A DNA stretch of 37,993 bases from Hellea sp. (GCA_020628425.1 JAHDEZ010000026.1:1-37993), one strand, 5' to 3'; shown: positions 18,155 to 27,210, counted from the first letter of the stretch. The notes: generated from the sequence alone by a model not told the origin. Translations and numbers: made by a program.

Positions 18155-19937
18155 TTAACCGGGCTTCCGTCTCCTCTCGCGCCTTCGGGTCGCCCACATG
18201 CATCCAGAACCCGTCCATGACGACACCAAAAGCCCGACCTTTTTCGAGCGAAACATCCCACATTTTATTGCGAGAGAACGGCTCGATTTTGAAGGCTCGC
18301 GCCGGTTCTAGACGCGCGATCTGAACGCCTGCGTAAACATATGGGGCGCTATCGCCGGTGCGGCGGGTAATGCGACCATCTTCGCCCAAAGTAAAATCGC
18401 CTTTGCCATGATATCCCAAGGTCTGATGGATGGGCGCCAGTAATAATAGATCATCCATTCGAGCCGGATCCCAGTGCTGCATCATGGTCTGTAAAACGGG
18501 TGTGTTTTCCTGCCAGACAGCATCTATATTGCAGATGAAAACCGGGTCATTGCCAAGGAGCGGCAAAGCCTTGACCAGACCACCACCCGTCTCAAGAAGA
18601 GCATTCCGCTCATCCGAAATGGAAATTTCAAGACCGTCGTTGCGAGCCTTAAGGTAATTTTCCAAATGGTCCGCATGGGCGTGCACATTGACAACGGCCT
18701 TTTCCACGCCGGCGGCGCCAAGTCTATCCAGCATATGCCCAATCAAAGGCTGACCGTTCACCTCAACCATGGCTTTGGAGCGGTCATCAGTCAGCGGCCG
18801 CATGCGCGTCCCATGCCCGGCTGCCATGACCATTGCTGTTTTAATTTGCGGATAGCGGGTAAAAGTCTCTGGTAAATGGGTTTCGACCCATTGTTTCAGA
18901 TCAGACAAAACCGGGTGAGACAAATCCCGTATAAAATGCTGGGCAACGCGGGGGATGAGTTCACGATAATGGGGCTTACCATCTCGTTTGGCCAAGCGCA
19001 CAAAAATACCGAGTATCTTAGCATTGCGCTGCGCCCCCATGACCGCATAAGCGGATTTGAAATCTTCGTCATTTTTAAGACCGGCTTTGTCACAAAACCT
19101 TTGAATGAGCGGGCCATGCAGTTCCAGCGCCACGTCCCGCCGGGCGTCTTCGAGCAAAGAGACCAAATCATAAGCCGGATGTGCAAACAATCCATCCTGA
19201 AAATCAATCAAACCAACGCGCCCGACCGATTGTCGTTTTGGGATCCAGAACAGATTTTCAGCATGGAAATCACGAAGCGCCAAACCTTTTGGATGTTTAT
19301 CAAGTAATGGCCAAAGCGCGTCCCAGATCGCGTACCATTTGACTTTGGCTTTTTCTGAAATCTTTCGGTCAAAATCAGCACCGAACCAGTCCAGAAACAA
19401 ATCGGCTTCGGCCTGTAGGGCATGACGGTCGTAATCTCTGACCCACCAGTCTTTTGACCCGGAATGCATAATGGTTGGAAAACTCGAACGGTAAATAGCC
19501 GCCAAAGTATCTATGGCCGCTTTGTAGAGTTCTGCTTCTTTAGCGGGTTCAACCTGCAAAACCCGTGCATATAAGTCGGCCCCCAAATCCTCAAGGAGCA
19601 TAAGTCCCAATTCCTGATCTTGAGCCATAATGGCCGGTGCCGAAAAGCCACGCATTTTTAGCTCTTTGGCAATGGCCGCAAAGGCCTCAGGATTAGGACC
19701 GGCCAAACGGGCCAAAGCATTATAACCTAGCTTGACCCGCATCTCTGGCGACGCGCCTTCGGGCTCGGACGGAGTCTCGACCCCTTTGGGCGCGTCCATC
19801 AGGACGGCTTTTTTGCTGCCAAGGATGAGCTTTTCATAGCGGCGCGTCGAGGCATCTCCCGGCAGCTTATGCCGGTCGGCTTCGTCCCAGCCGGCGGCTT
19901 TGAGAAAAGACGAAATCTGGGCTTCCCGATCAGACAT
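18147..19937 (-). CDS. Fused AmgK-like sugar kinase and MurU-like nucleotidyltransferase
   Basis: This 596-residue protein joins two enzymes of peptidoglycan recycling that are usually separate. Residues 1-345 are an aminoglycoside-phosphotransferase-fold kinase, with GLMLLEDLGADLYARVL (111-127), catalytic LRDFHAENLFW (221-231; Asp223) and the metal-binding VGLIDFQDG (241-249; Asp245). This matches AmgK, the anomeric MurNAc/GlcNAc kinase. Residues 365-596 are a sugar-1-phosphate nucleotidyltransferase with AMVMAAGHGTRMRPLTDDRS (368-387) and ICNID further on, matching MurU (MurNAc-1-P uridylyltransferase). A fusion would channel MurNAc through MurNAc-1-P to UDP-MurNAc. The gene overlaps tsaE and addB by eight bases each. 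The family assignment is firm; exact substrates are inferred. Confidence 0.9.
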   Translation of the reverse strand: MSDREAQISSFLKAAGWDEADRHKLPGDASTRRYEKLILGSKKAVLMDAPKGVETPSEPEGASPEMRVKLGYNALARLAGPNPEAFAAIAKELKMRGFSAPAIMAQDQELGLMLLEDLGADLYARVLQVEPAKEAELYKAAIDTLAAIYRSSFPTIMHSGSKDWWVRDYDRHALQAEADLFLDWFGADFDRKISEKAKVKWYAIWDALWPLLDKHPKGLALRDFHAENLFWIPKRQSVGRVGLIDFQDGLFAHPAYDLVSLLEDARRDVALELHGPLIQRFCDKAGLKNDEDFKSAYAVMGAQRNAKILGIFVRLAKRDGKPHYRELIPRVAQHFIRDLSHPVLSDLKQWVETHLPETFTRYPQIKTAMVMAAGHGTRMRPLTDDRSKAMVEVNGQPLIGHMLDRLGAAGVEKAVVNVHAHADHLENYLKARNDGLEISISDERNALLETGGGLVKALPLLGNDPVFICNIDAVWQENTPVLQTMMQHWDPARMDDLLLLAPIHQTLGYHGKGDFTLGEDGRITRRTGDSAPYVYAGVQIARLEPARAFKIEPFSRNKMWDVSLEKGRAFGVVMDGFWMHVGDPKAREETEARLNE

Positions 19938-20376
19938 GTGCCAACCTTTCCTGCCAGGGCGTGTTCCCGCTCATGGTCAATCGCCGCCCATCGCCCTCAA
20001 ACTGAATATCAATTGTCAGTGCGCTCTCTAACAGGTGTTCTCCCATTCGGTCCGGCCATTCAATCAAGCAAACACAGTCGTCCATAGCATCAAAGAGCCC
20101 TAGCTCAAAAATATCGTCCGGTCGTTCCAATCGGTAAAGGTCGCAATGCCAAAGCTCAAACGCGCCGCATTCATAGGTCTGAACAATAGTATAGGTCGGG
20201 GACGGCACGTCCAAATCCCCACAAAGGGCCTGAATAATACCGCGCGACAAAGTGGTTTTACCAGCGCCCAAATCCCCTGTCAGAGCCACGACGTCACCCA
20301 TGGCCAGAATTTGAGACAGGCTCTGCCCAAAACTCAGCATTTCGCTTTCTGATTCTATGCGACGATTCACCTGCAC
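19930..20376 (-). CDS. tsaE: tRNA t6A37 biosynthesis ATPase TsaE
   Basis: This 148-residue P-loop ATPase is needed with TsaB and TsaD for threonylcarbamoyladenosine at position 37 of ANN-decoding tRNAs. Walker A is LTGDLGAGKTTLSRGI (32-47). The family marks SPTYTIVQTYE, HCDLYRLERPDDIFELGLFD and CLIEWPDRMGEHL follow in order. Length is typical. The start is a GTG at 20376 with another GTG two codons on, and neither has a strong ribosome binding site. It is the first gene of the operon running to trxA; the promoter should lie in the 75 bases shared with the divergent ferredoxin gene. Confidence 0.94.
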   Translation of the reverse strand: MQVNRRIESESEMLSFGQSLSQILAMGDVVALTGDLGAGKTTLSRGIIQALCGDLDVPSPTYTIVQTYECGAFELWHCDLYRLERPDDIFELGLFDAMDDCVCLIEWPDRMGEHLLESALTIDIQFEGDGRRLTMSGNTPWQERLAHV

Positions 20377-20442
20377 GGGGTTGTGTTTAAGCCCTTGAAA
20401 TCTGAAAGCAAACCCTTAGGTAAGTCGCGATACAAGTTTTGA

Positions 20443-20769
<327 letters not shown>

Positions 20770-20774
20770 CGCTG

Positions 20775-21314
20775 ATGATTGAAAGGCCGAAATTGCGGCC
20801 CGCTAAGTCAATTGCCGAAAAAATGATTAAGGTCGATCACGCCGGAGAAAACGGCGCGGTAAACATTTATCGTGCTCAATATCTTATAAGTCGTATTCGG
20901 GCTCGACATCTTTTACCTGAACTAAAGCATTTCCAAGAACATGAAATGGAACATCGGCAAATCTTTGCCAGCCATTTATCCTCGAACGGTATTCGTCCCT
21001 GCGTTAGCTATCATCTTTGTGGACTTGGTGGCTGGTGGCTGGGATTTGTGACAGGGTTGATCGGTCCTTCTGCCGTGATGGCCACAACTTATGCTGTGGA
21101 AAATGTGGTTCTTGAACATTTAGAGCATCAGGCTGAGTATTTACGCAAGCAGGAACCAATGGCGTTGAAATGTGTCGAAGCTATCATTGAGGATGAGAAA
21201 GCTCATCATGACCACGCATTTAACCGCTTTGACCACGATGGATTGCTCGCGAAATTCCTGGTTCGGATCGTAAAACTTTGCACTGAAAATGTTATCAGGT
21301 TTGGAATGCGCTAG
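20775..21314 (+). CDS. coq7: Demethoxyubiquinone hydroxylase Coq7
   Basis: This 179-residue di-iron protein hydroxylates 2-polyprenyl-3-methyl-6-methoxy-1,4-benzoquinol in late ubiquinone synthesis. The carboxylate/histidine ligands appear in order: MIKVDHAGENGAVNIYRAQ (Glu near 25), FQEHEMEHRQIF (ExxH), VLEHLEHQAEYL, and the final AIIEDEKAHHDHA (ExxH). Length is typical of the short bacterial Coq7. It starts five bases after the ferredoxin gene and ends overlapping by four bases the stop of the convergent rhodanese gene. No other ubiquinone genes are in the window. Confidence 0.93.
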   Translation: MIERPKLRPAKSIAEKMIKVDHAGENGAVNIYRAQYLISRIRARHLLPELKHFQEHEMEHRQIFASHLSSNGIRPCVSYHLCGLGGWWLGFVTGLIGPSAVMATTYAVENVVLEHLEHQAEYLRKQEPMALKCVEAIIEDEKAHHDHAFNRFDHDGLLAKFLVRIVKLCTENVIRFGMR

Positions 21315-21835
21315 CGAGGTTCGTAACTGACTTTGTCTTGTCTCTCAACCAATTCCCCCCATTTATCGTCATAGGGATGGATAAAGTCTGTGCGACCTTG
21401 GGCTGAGGTTAGAGGTAATTCTGCATTATGCAGGCCAAATATACCCTTCTCTAAATTATAAACCGATAAATCCGGCGCTACGCTGCTCACCCTTTGCGCC
21501 ATGCGCGACGACCGTTCACCCACAGAACAATAAAATATAGCTTTCTTGTCCTTTGCCACGTGACCAAACTTACGTAAGAATTCAACGGCGGTCATATCCG
21601 GGTCAACCCAAATAGCTCCCGAGACATGACTGACCTGAAACTCTTCTTTTTCGCGAACATCGAAAATTACGAATTCATTCCGAACCGCCCCCTTCAGATC
21701 CACGAACGATATATGCGCAACATCAGAATAGCGAGTTGCAATGGATTGATGGACTTGGTCCAAATCTGAGGCATCGGGTCCTGAACAGGCCGAGATGATG
21801 ACCGCCGCAACTGAACCGAAAATTACCCTGTGCAC
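21311..21835 (-). CDS. Rhodanese-domain lipoprotein
   Basis: This 174-residue protein begins with a lipoprotein signal (VIFGSVAAVIISACS; lipidated Cys17). It continues with a single rhodanese domain: FVIFDVREKEEFQVSHVSGA (55-74) and the active-site loop FYCSVGERSSRMA (101-113; Cys103). Rhodaneses bind sulfur as a cysteine persulfide, so a membrane-anchored sulfur carrier or redox role in the periplasm is likely. The start is GTG, placed immediately after the divL stop (TAA then GTG), so it is coupled to divL. Its end overlaps coq7 by four bases, tail to tail. The substrate is unknown. Confidence 0.82.
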   Translation of the reverse strand: MHRVIFGSVAAVIISACSGPDASDLDQVHQSIATRYSDVAHISFVDLKGAVRNEFVIFDVREKEEFQVSHVSGAIWVDPDMTAVEFLRKFGHVAKDKKAIFYCSVGERSSRMAQRVSSVAPDLSVYNLEKGIFGLHNAELPLTSAQGRTDFIHPYDDKWGELVERQDKVSYEPR

Positions 21836-24307
21836 TTACTCTGCCACTTTGAAAGCAAACTCAGGATGCGCTGCGTCAATGGCCGCTTCACGTGGCATGT
21901 AAAATGTGACATGGGTACCTTGTCCCTCCTCGGATTCCAGCTCGACCCAGCCACCATGTTGTTCAACAAATCGTTGAACCAGTGCAAGACCTAGCCCGGC
22001 ACCGCCGCGACTGGATTTGAAACTTTCAAACACCTGAGGTTGGCGATCTGATGGAATACCGACGCCGTCATCCTTGACCCAGACCGTCACGCCGCCATTG
22101 GCCGCCGGTCTTGCACCTAATACGATATTTCCGCCCGGTTTGGTAAACCGTAGCGCATTAGATAAAAGATTATAGACGATTTGCTTGAGCCGTCTGGCAT
22201 CTGCGCGGATCACGCCTACATCCATTGGACAATCCAGCGTCAGATTTTTCTTGGTATCCTCAGCCTTGGTTGCCACGTAATCCAAAGCCTGATCGAGCAA
22301 TTCAAAAACGTCCACATCCCCCAGATCCAAATCCAGGACATTGGCCTCAATCGCGGCAATATCCAAAATATCGTCAATGGTTTTCTTAAGGTCTTCGGAG
22401 GCTGTCTGAATAGCAAAAACATATTCGCTTTGTTTGTCAGATAACTCACCCGCTAGATTATTTTGCAGGAAGTCCGCATATCCCGAGATTGTCGTAAGCG
22501 GTGTTCTAAGCTGATAGCTGACATGACCGACAAATTCTGATTTGAGCCTGTCTGCGGCTTCCAAAGCCTCAGCCCGCTCAATCAATGCGGCCTCAGCCTG
22601 ACGGGAACTGGTCACATCATCCCAGGCGATCAGTGTGGCACCATCTGGTAGCGGACGGGAAAGCCAGGTGAGAATGCGGTCATCTGAGCATTTAATCTCA
22701 CCGTCCACATGTAAGCGCACTTCGGGGTTCGGATCAGTTGTTCGAGCTTTAAGCTCCTGCCAGAAAATCTTGTCATGATAACGTGGAAGAGATTTCTGGA
22801 TAATATTCGCAAAAGAGCCACCTTGCACCACGTCCTCATCCGATAACCCCCAGAGCTCTGCGAAGGCCCGGTTCGAAATTTTCAGATTTCCGTCCGGACC
22901 AAATACGGCAATGCCTTCAGAGAGTTTATCAAGGGTTGCGGCCTGTACGTTGATGAGCGTGTTAAACTGGCTTTGTAAGGTCACAGTATTTGTGATGTCA
23001 GACAGTAGCAGTGAAATTCCACCACGCGGGTCGCGCATTCGAGCCAGTCTTAACGTTCGCCCATTAGGCAGACTCCAAATCTCATCTGGCACTTCATTGG
23101 GCCAATCCGTATAAAGTGCCAGTTCGGTTCGCTTCCATTCACGGTAATCGGACCGCAGAGGGATAAGCTGCTTTTCACGCATGAGGTCGAGCCACTCAGA
23201 ATGAGAACGACGGTCATTCATCCAGCCCGGATCCAGCTTAAAGAGCTCAGCAAACGCCGTATTGTGGAACGAAACTTTTTGATCGGGGCCAAATATTACG
23301 ATGGCCTCATCCATATTATTGAGCAATTCGTCATGGGACTGAATATGACGGGTCAAAGCGGTGCGAAGTCCCTCGGTTTCTGTAGCATCAACGGCCATGC
23401 CAACTGCACCGCCAGAGATGGGAAAGAGAGAAATCAGCATGGACTTCAAATCCGAACCGATATTGACTTTACGAATGTTCTCGAGCGTCGATTGTGATGA
23501 TAGAACCACCTGCGCCTCTTCAGCTGCCAGCTTATCAAGTTCTGTCTGCTCCTCGAGCACGTCGGTCATATTAGTAGCGCCAACGGCTGTGACATAGGCC
23601 TCATTCACCCAGACTAATTTGCCGGCAGACGACATGCGCCAGATCGGAAACGGTGCTTTGCTCATCATATCGATAAAGGCAACCGGATCGTCCTGTGTCA
23701 AAAGTTTCTGAGTTTCAAACCGGGAAATGGCCGTGCGCTCATCTTCCCCACGAATAGAGGCATCCTCGAGCCAGAGAACAGCCTGACTGCCTGCCACGCG
23801 GCCGTCCGCTTCAATCACATTACCTTCGGGAAGGATAATAGAGATGGAGAACGGCTCACCATTGCGGCGCAAAACCTCTAGACTGTTACGCAGGGTCAGC
23901 TCACCGTCGCGTTCACCGATGGCATCTAAATCAGCAAGGCCGTCGAGTATTCGTATGGCCATATCTTTGGAACGCCCTGGCTCCGCAAAGCGTTGAATAC
24001 TGGCAAGCGCCGCAGGGGAGCCGAACACCTTAGGACGCCCCCAACCCTCATCTTGCCCGGAGGGCTTCTCATCCCAGACCAAAATTAGACCTGGATAAGA
24101 TCCAAACACCGAGTCGAACTTTGAGAGACGACGTTCCAAATCCGCATAACGGGTTTTCCAGACATCGCCTTTACCGCTGGATTTATCCCGTGACCGGACG
24201 GCCGAATTCACAGCCAAAATAGTCACCAGCAACAAGGCTGCCGGTATAATGACTTGTTGATATTCTAAAAACCAAGATACCAAGTTTCGAAACCGTTTCT
24301 TCCACAA
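21836..24307 (-). CDS. divL: DivL-type PAS kinase with H-box tyrosine
   Basis: This 823-residue membrane protein matches DivL, the PAS-containing pseudokinase that controls CckA and hence CtrA in Caulobacterales. One membrane helix lies at about 15-35. PAS-like repeats cover roughly 210-310, 325-440 and 455-570 (PDQKVSFHNTAFAELFKLDP; PDGNLKISNRAFAELWGL). The H-box reads FVGHVSYQLRTPLTTISGY (592-610). The phospho-accepting His is Tyr598, codon TAT at 22516-22514, as in Caulobacter DivL. The ATP-binding domain is well kept: VYNLLSNALRFT (N box), WVKDDGVGIP (G1), GGAGLGLALV (G2). The start is TTG at 24307 with AAGGCGG upstream. The rhodanese gene follows directly. Identity as DivL is a strong inference from the Tyr and domain layout. 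Confidence 0.9.
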   Translation of the reverse strand: MWKKRFRNLVSWFLEYQQVIIPAALLLVTILAVNSAVRSRDKSSGKGDVWKTRYADLERRLSKFDSVFGSYPGLILVWDEKPSGQDEGWGRPKVFGSPAALASIQRFAEPGRSKDMAIRILDGLADLDAIGERDGELTLRNSLEVLRRNGEPFSISIILPEGNVIEADGRVAGSQAVLWLEDASIRGEDERTAISRFETQKLLTQDDPVAFIDMMSKAPFPIWRMSSAGKLVWVNEAYVTAVGATNMTDVLEEQTELDKLAAEEAQVVLSSQSTLENIRKVNIGSDLKSMLISLFPISGGAVGMAVDATETEGLRTALTRHIQSHDELLNNMDEAIVIFGPDQKVSFHNTAFAELFKLDPGWMNDRRSHSEWLDLMREKQLIPLRSDYREWKRTELALYTDWPNEVPDEIWSLPNGRTLRLARMRDPRGGISLLLSDITNTVTLQSQFNTLINVQAATLDKLSEGIAVFGPDGNLKISNRAFAELWGLSDEDVVQGGSFANIIQKSLPRYHDKIFWQELKARTTDPNPEVRLHVDGEIKCSDDRILTWLSRPLPDGATLIAWDDVTSSRQAEAALIERAEALEAADRLKSEFVGHVSYQLRTPLTTISGYADFLQNNLAGELSDKQSEYVFAIQTASEDLKKTIDDILDIAAIEANVLDLDLGDVDVFELLDQALDYVATKAEDTKKNLTLDCPMDVGVIRADARRLKQIVYNLLSNALRFTKPGGNIVLGARPAANGGVTVWVKDDGVGIPSDRQPQVFESFKSSRGGAGLGLALVQRFVEQHGGWVELESEEGQGTHVTFYMPREAAIDAAHPEFAFKVAE

Positions 24308-24308
24308 A

Positions 24309-24325
24309 ACCGCCTTAATGGCGGT
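24309..24325 (-). promoter_or_regulatory. Hairpin over the divL ribosome binding site
   Basis: On the minus strand ACCGCC-ATTAA-GGCGGT forms a perfect six-base stem that ends one base before the divL TTG start. The likely ribosome binding site (AAGGCGG) lies in the loop and 3' arm. Folding would therefore hide it. The following TTTTG could instead make it a weak terminator for the upstream HPr operon. Which role applies cannot be told from sequence. Confidence 0.5.
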
Positions 24326-24353
24326 CTGTCGTCACCCCCTGACTCGTCCCTTC

Positions 24354-24782
24354 CTAACCGCCAAGGCTCACTGCGCCAAGTTTAAAACGAATTAAAACAC
24401 GGCAATTATCGAGGCGGCCATCTTCCGGTGGTTCAAACTCCCAGTCGCGAACAGCTGATTTCGCCGTTTTGTCGAACCGACCAACTGGCACTGAGCGTTC
24501 AACACGAACATTCTCTGTTAGACCTTCTGCGGTGACATCCAAGCGGATAATGACCCAGCCCTGCCAGCCTGAATTATAGGCACGCGTTGGGTATTCCGGC
24601 AGGAAAAACCTGCGAGCCGCCAGTTTCTCTCCGCCGAGACAATCATCCGGATCCGAATAACCTTTTACCCAGGGATCGTTGGGGTATTCACTTTTGGGTT
24701 CAAAATAATCAGCTTGGCTGGCGCAAGCCGATAACATTAATCCGGCCGTTATGATCTTGGCGAGCGTCAGATGCTTTATCAT
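24354..24782 (-). CDS. TonB C-terminal-domain lipoprotein
   Basis: This 142-residue protein has a lipoprotein signal (AKIITAGLMLSAC; Cys19). The mature part has a TonB-type C-terminal fold: LPEYPTRAYNSGWQGWVIIR (61-80), then LDVTAEGLTENVRVERSVP and the FDKTAKSAVRDWEFEPP stretch. Such stand-alone domains occur as periplasmic proteins whose partners are mostly unknown. It has no N-terminal anchor of the ExbB/ExbD-coupled TonB type, so energy transduction is unlikely. It starts in the TAATG overlap with the HPr stop, so it is translated from the same message. Confidence 0.8.
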   Translation of the reverse strand: MIKHLTLAKIITAGLMLSACASQADYFEPKSEYPNDPWVKGYSDPDDCLGGEKLAARRFFLPEYPTRAYNSGWQGWVIIRLDVTAEGLTENVRVERSVPVGRFDKTAKSAVRDWEFEPPEDGRLDNCRVLIRFKLGAVSLGG

Positions 24783-25072
24783 TAGTCGTCTTCTCCAAAA
24801 CGGTTGTTTACAAGCTCGGTCAAAGCATTGACCGCCGCTTGAGCATCGGATCCTTCGGCGGAAATCGTGATATCCTCACCAAAAGCAGACCCCAACAATA
24901 GGAGCTCCATCACGGAGTCAGCATAGACGGTTTCGGCGCAAACGTCATTATGACTGCGCACCTGAATCTGCGCTTCAAACTCCAGAGCCGTCGCCACAAA
25001 TTTATGAGACGCACGCGCATGCAAGCCACGTTTATTGGTCAGAGTAACCCGTTCAGAAATGACCTGTGACAT
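24782..25072 (-). CDS. ptsH: HPr-family phosphocarrier protein
   Basis: This 96-residue protein is an HPr. The histidine that accepts phosphate from Enzyme I is His18 in NKRGLHARASHKF. The regulatory serine region is also present (ADSVMELLLLGSAFGED; Ser53), which is the site used by HPr kinase in organisms that have it. It overlaps the EIIA stop (TGATG), so both are translated together. In alphaproteobacteria this HPr usually works in a regulatory phosphorelay (EI-Ntr, HPr, EIIA) rather than in sugar uptake. Confidence 0.94.
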   Translation of the reverse strand: MSQVISERVTLTNKRGLHARASHKFVATALEFEAQIQVRSHNDVCAETVYADSVMELLLLGSAFGEDITISAEGSDAQAAVNALTELVNNRFGEDD

Positions 25073-25476
25073 CAGGTCTGGCCGGACAAAATATCTGAGG
25101 CAATCGCAATATAGCGCTGGCCGGCATCTTTGGCCTTTTTGGCAGCTTCACCTAATCCCATCGTCCGGCGTGCTTCCGCAAGTTTAATCAGCATGGGCAA
25201 ATTGACCCCGGCCAAAACCTCAACAGCGCCTTCGTCCAAAAGTGAAATAGCCAGATTAGACGGCGTGCCGCCAAACATATCCGTGAGAATAATGACACCC
25301 TGTCCGCTATTAGCTTTGCCAACAGCTTTACGAATATCTTCTCTACGTCTCTCCATATTGTCATCAGGGCCAATGCAGACCGTCAACATGTTTTCCTGTT
25401 TGCCAACCACATGCTCGGTAGCCCGGCGCAATTCCAACGCCAGATCTCCGTGTGTGACAATGACCATACCAATCAT
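25072..25476 (-). CDS. PTS EIIA component, mannose family (regulatory type)
   Basis: This 134-residue protein is an EIIA of the mannose (EIIA-Man/PTS-IIA fold) family. The phosphorylated histidine is His9 in MVIVTHGDLALEL. The family marks ILTDMFGGTPSNLAISLL and VNLPMLIKLAEAR follow. No EIIB, EIIC or EIID gene accompanies it, so it probably acts in signalling with HPr rather than in transport. It lies 84 bases after chvG and overlaps the HPr gene. The start lacks a clear ribosome binding site; ATG 25467 (residue 4) is an alternative. Confidence 0.92.
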   Translation of the reverse strand: MIGMVIVTHGDLALELRRATEHVVGKQENMLTVCIGPDDNMERRREDIRKAVGKANSGQGVIILTDMFGGTPSNLAISLLDEGAVEVLAGVNLPMLIKLAEARRTMGLGEAAKKAKDAGQRYIAIASDILSGQT

Positions 25477-25560
25477 GATAAAATCATAACTCTATTTTTT
25501 TTCCAAGCGCAACGGCCAAGTTACAATAGACATGAGATTTCTTCATCAAAGCCCGAAACT

Positions 25561-27174
25561 TCAACCCTGACGCGGCAGATTAATAGTAAAACGTGCGCCC
25601 ACTATAACGGTGCTTTCCTCTCGGTTCTCGGCAAAAATAAATCCCTTATGCGCAGTCACGATCTGGCGACAAATAGCCAGGCCAAGACCGGAATGAGACC
25701 CGAATTGCGCGCCTTTTGGCCGTTCCGTGTAAAAACGCTCAAACACCGTCTCCAAATTTTCGGGTGGAATGCCGGGGCCATCATCGTCGACGGTAATTGT
25801 GACACGGCGGGCTTTGTTCTCGGTCCGGGTTTGCAAGGACACTTTAACCGTGCCGCCTTTGGGTGAAAAGGTCTGAGCATTATCAATAAGATTGCGGACA
25901 ACCTGGGCAAATGGTGTTTCAAACCCTCTGATATAGATATCTTCTTCTTTGAGATTGTCAGGCATGTTAAATTGAACAGAAACATCCATCTCTTCTGATT
26001 TAGTCGTTTCGTAAAGCTCGATCACATTTTGCAACAATTCTGGTAGATTGATTAATCCCGCCTTTTCACGCGCCAGATTGGCATCAACTTTTGACGCTTT
26101 TGAAATATCGGTGATTAACCGGTCCATACGTCCAACATCATCCTGGATGATACGGATCAATTTCTCTCGCTGTTCCTTGGTTTTGGCATGTTTCATAGTG
26201 TCAGATGCCGAACGCAATGAGGTAAGAGGGTTTTTGACTTCATGCGCCACATCAGCCGCGAAATTGGCAATATCATCGATACGGGAATATAGCCCCCGCG
26301 TCATTTCGCCAAGCATAACCGACAAATCGCCAATCTCGTCCTTGCGATAGGAAAAATCAGGAATTTGATCGATTTTCTTATTCGTGCGCGCAACGACTTC
26401 CGCCGCTCGAGAGAGATCTCTGAGAGGAAACACAATGGACATGGTCAAAGCGATAGACGAAATAAGCGACGCGAAAAGTGCCCAGCCAATAAATGGCAAA
26501 AGAGACATGCGCTCCCTATCAATAATATCTTCGACGTCATAAGACTCGAGTGTTACAACGCCCAGAACTTCTTTAACCCGCATAACCGGTGTACTCACGG
26601 TCACAATATGGCGATCCTCAGCATCATATTTTTCACCCGCTATAGTGTTCCCCTGAAGGGCGATACGGAGCTCCGCCGAAAGATCTCGACGATTGCGATC
26701 CCGGATATTTTTTCGCCAAGGTAGATTTCGTAGGAAATTTGTAAATGTAGTCCCCTCATCAGATGAGGCGCCAGTTTCAATATCCTCGCCACCTTCTAAC
26801 GGTGGTAGCTCTGTCAGCTGTAAATCAGAGCCCATTGTTTCGCTATCGATAAGGAGATTTTGTCCCGCATCATGGAGACGAATGCGCCATTCATCGGGCA
26901 GGTTCAACCGTTTGATAATATCACGGGAACGCTCCACATCTAGCTGGGCATTGACACCAATACCGGTCGCCGTATCGCCCATAATAGAGGTGATGAGCCG
27001 AGCTTGCGATTGTAGATTTTCAATTCGGGCTTCGATGAGACCTTTGGAATACTGGTTTAAGGTCAGGGACCCAATGGTCAAAATTACCAGTCCAAAAAGA
27101 TGGGACAGAAAAATGACTCGGGTCAGCCGTGAAAAAACGACTGACCGTCTGGGTCCCTGTCTTTGCTCTTTCAT
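25561..27174 (-). CDS. chvG: Sensor histidine kinase ChvG-like
   Basis: This 537-residue inner-membrane kinase matches ChvG/ExoS. A cytoplasmic N-terminus is followed by a first membrane helix (about 18-40), a periplasmic sensor domain of about 180 residues, a second helix (about 224-250) and HAMP (250-305). Next come the dimerisation domain with FAADVAHEVKNPLTSLRSA (His311) and the ATPase domain (RNLIDNAQTF, VDDDGPGIPPENL, SGLGLAICRQI). The ChvG/ChvI system responds to acid or cell-envelope stress in alphaproteobacteria. Its gene follows chvI by 36 bases. The acidic linker in the periplasmic part (LEGGEDIETGASSDEG at 126-141) is unusual. Confidence 0.9.
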   Translation of the reverse strand: MKEQRQGPRRSVVFSRLTRVIFLSHLFGLVILTIGSLTLNQYSKGLIEARIENLQSQARLITSIMGDTATGIGVNAQLDVERSRDIIKRLNLPDEWRIRLHDAGQNLLIDSETMGSDLQLTELPPLEGGEDIETGASSDEGTTFTNFLRNLPWRKNIRDRNRRDLSAELRIALQGNTIAGEKYDAEDRHIVTVSTPVMRVKEVLGVVTLESYDVEDIIDRERMSLLPFIGWALFASLISSIALTMSIVFPLRDLSRAAEVVARTNKKIDQIPDFSYRKDEIGDLSVMLGEMTRGLYSRIDDIANFAADVAHEVKNPLTSLRSASDTMKHAKTKEQREKLIRIIQDDVGRMDRLITDISKASKVDANLAREKAGLINLPELLQNVIELYETTKSEEMDVSVQFNMPDNLKEEDIYIRGFETPFAQVVRNLIDNAQTFSPKGGTVKVSLQTRTENKARRVTITVDDDGPGIPPENLETVFERFYTERPKGAQFGSHSGLGLAICRQIVTAHKGFIFAENREESTVIVGARFTINLPRQG

Positions 27175-27210
27175 CGCTCAGGCCAGCCAGCCACGATCTT
27201 GGCGACCGCG

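Noticed and set aside
25492-25533. Thirteen-codon minus-strand frame in the chvG-EIIA gap, considered as a leader peptide
   Set aside because: There is no ribosome binding site, no attenuator-like hairpins and no repeated regulatory codons. The run of eight A residues makes chance frames likely.
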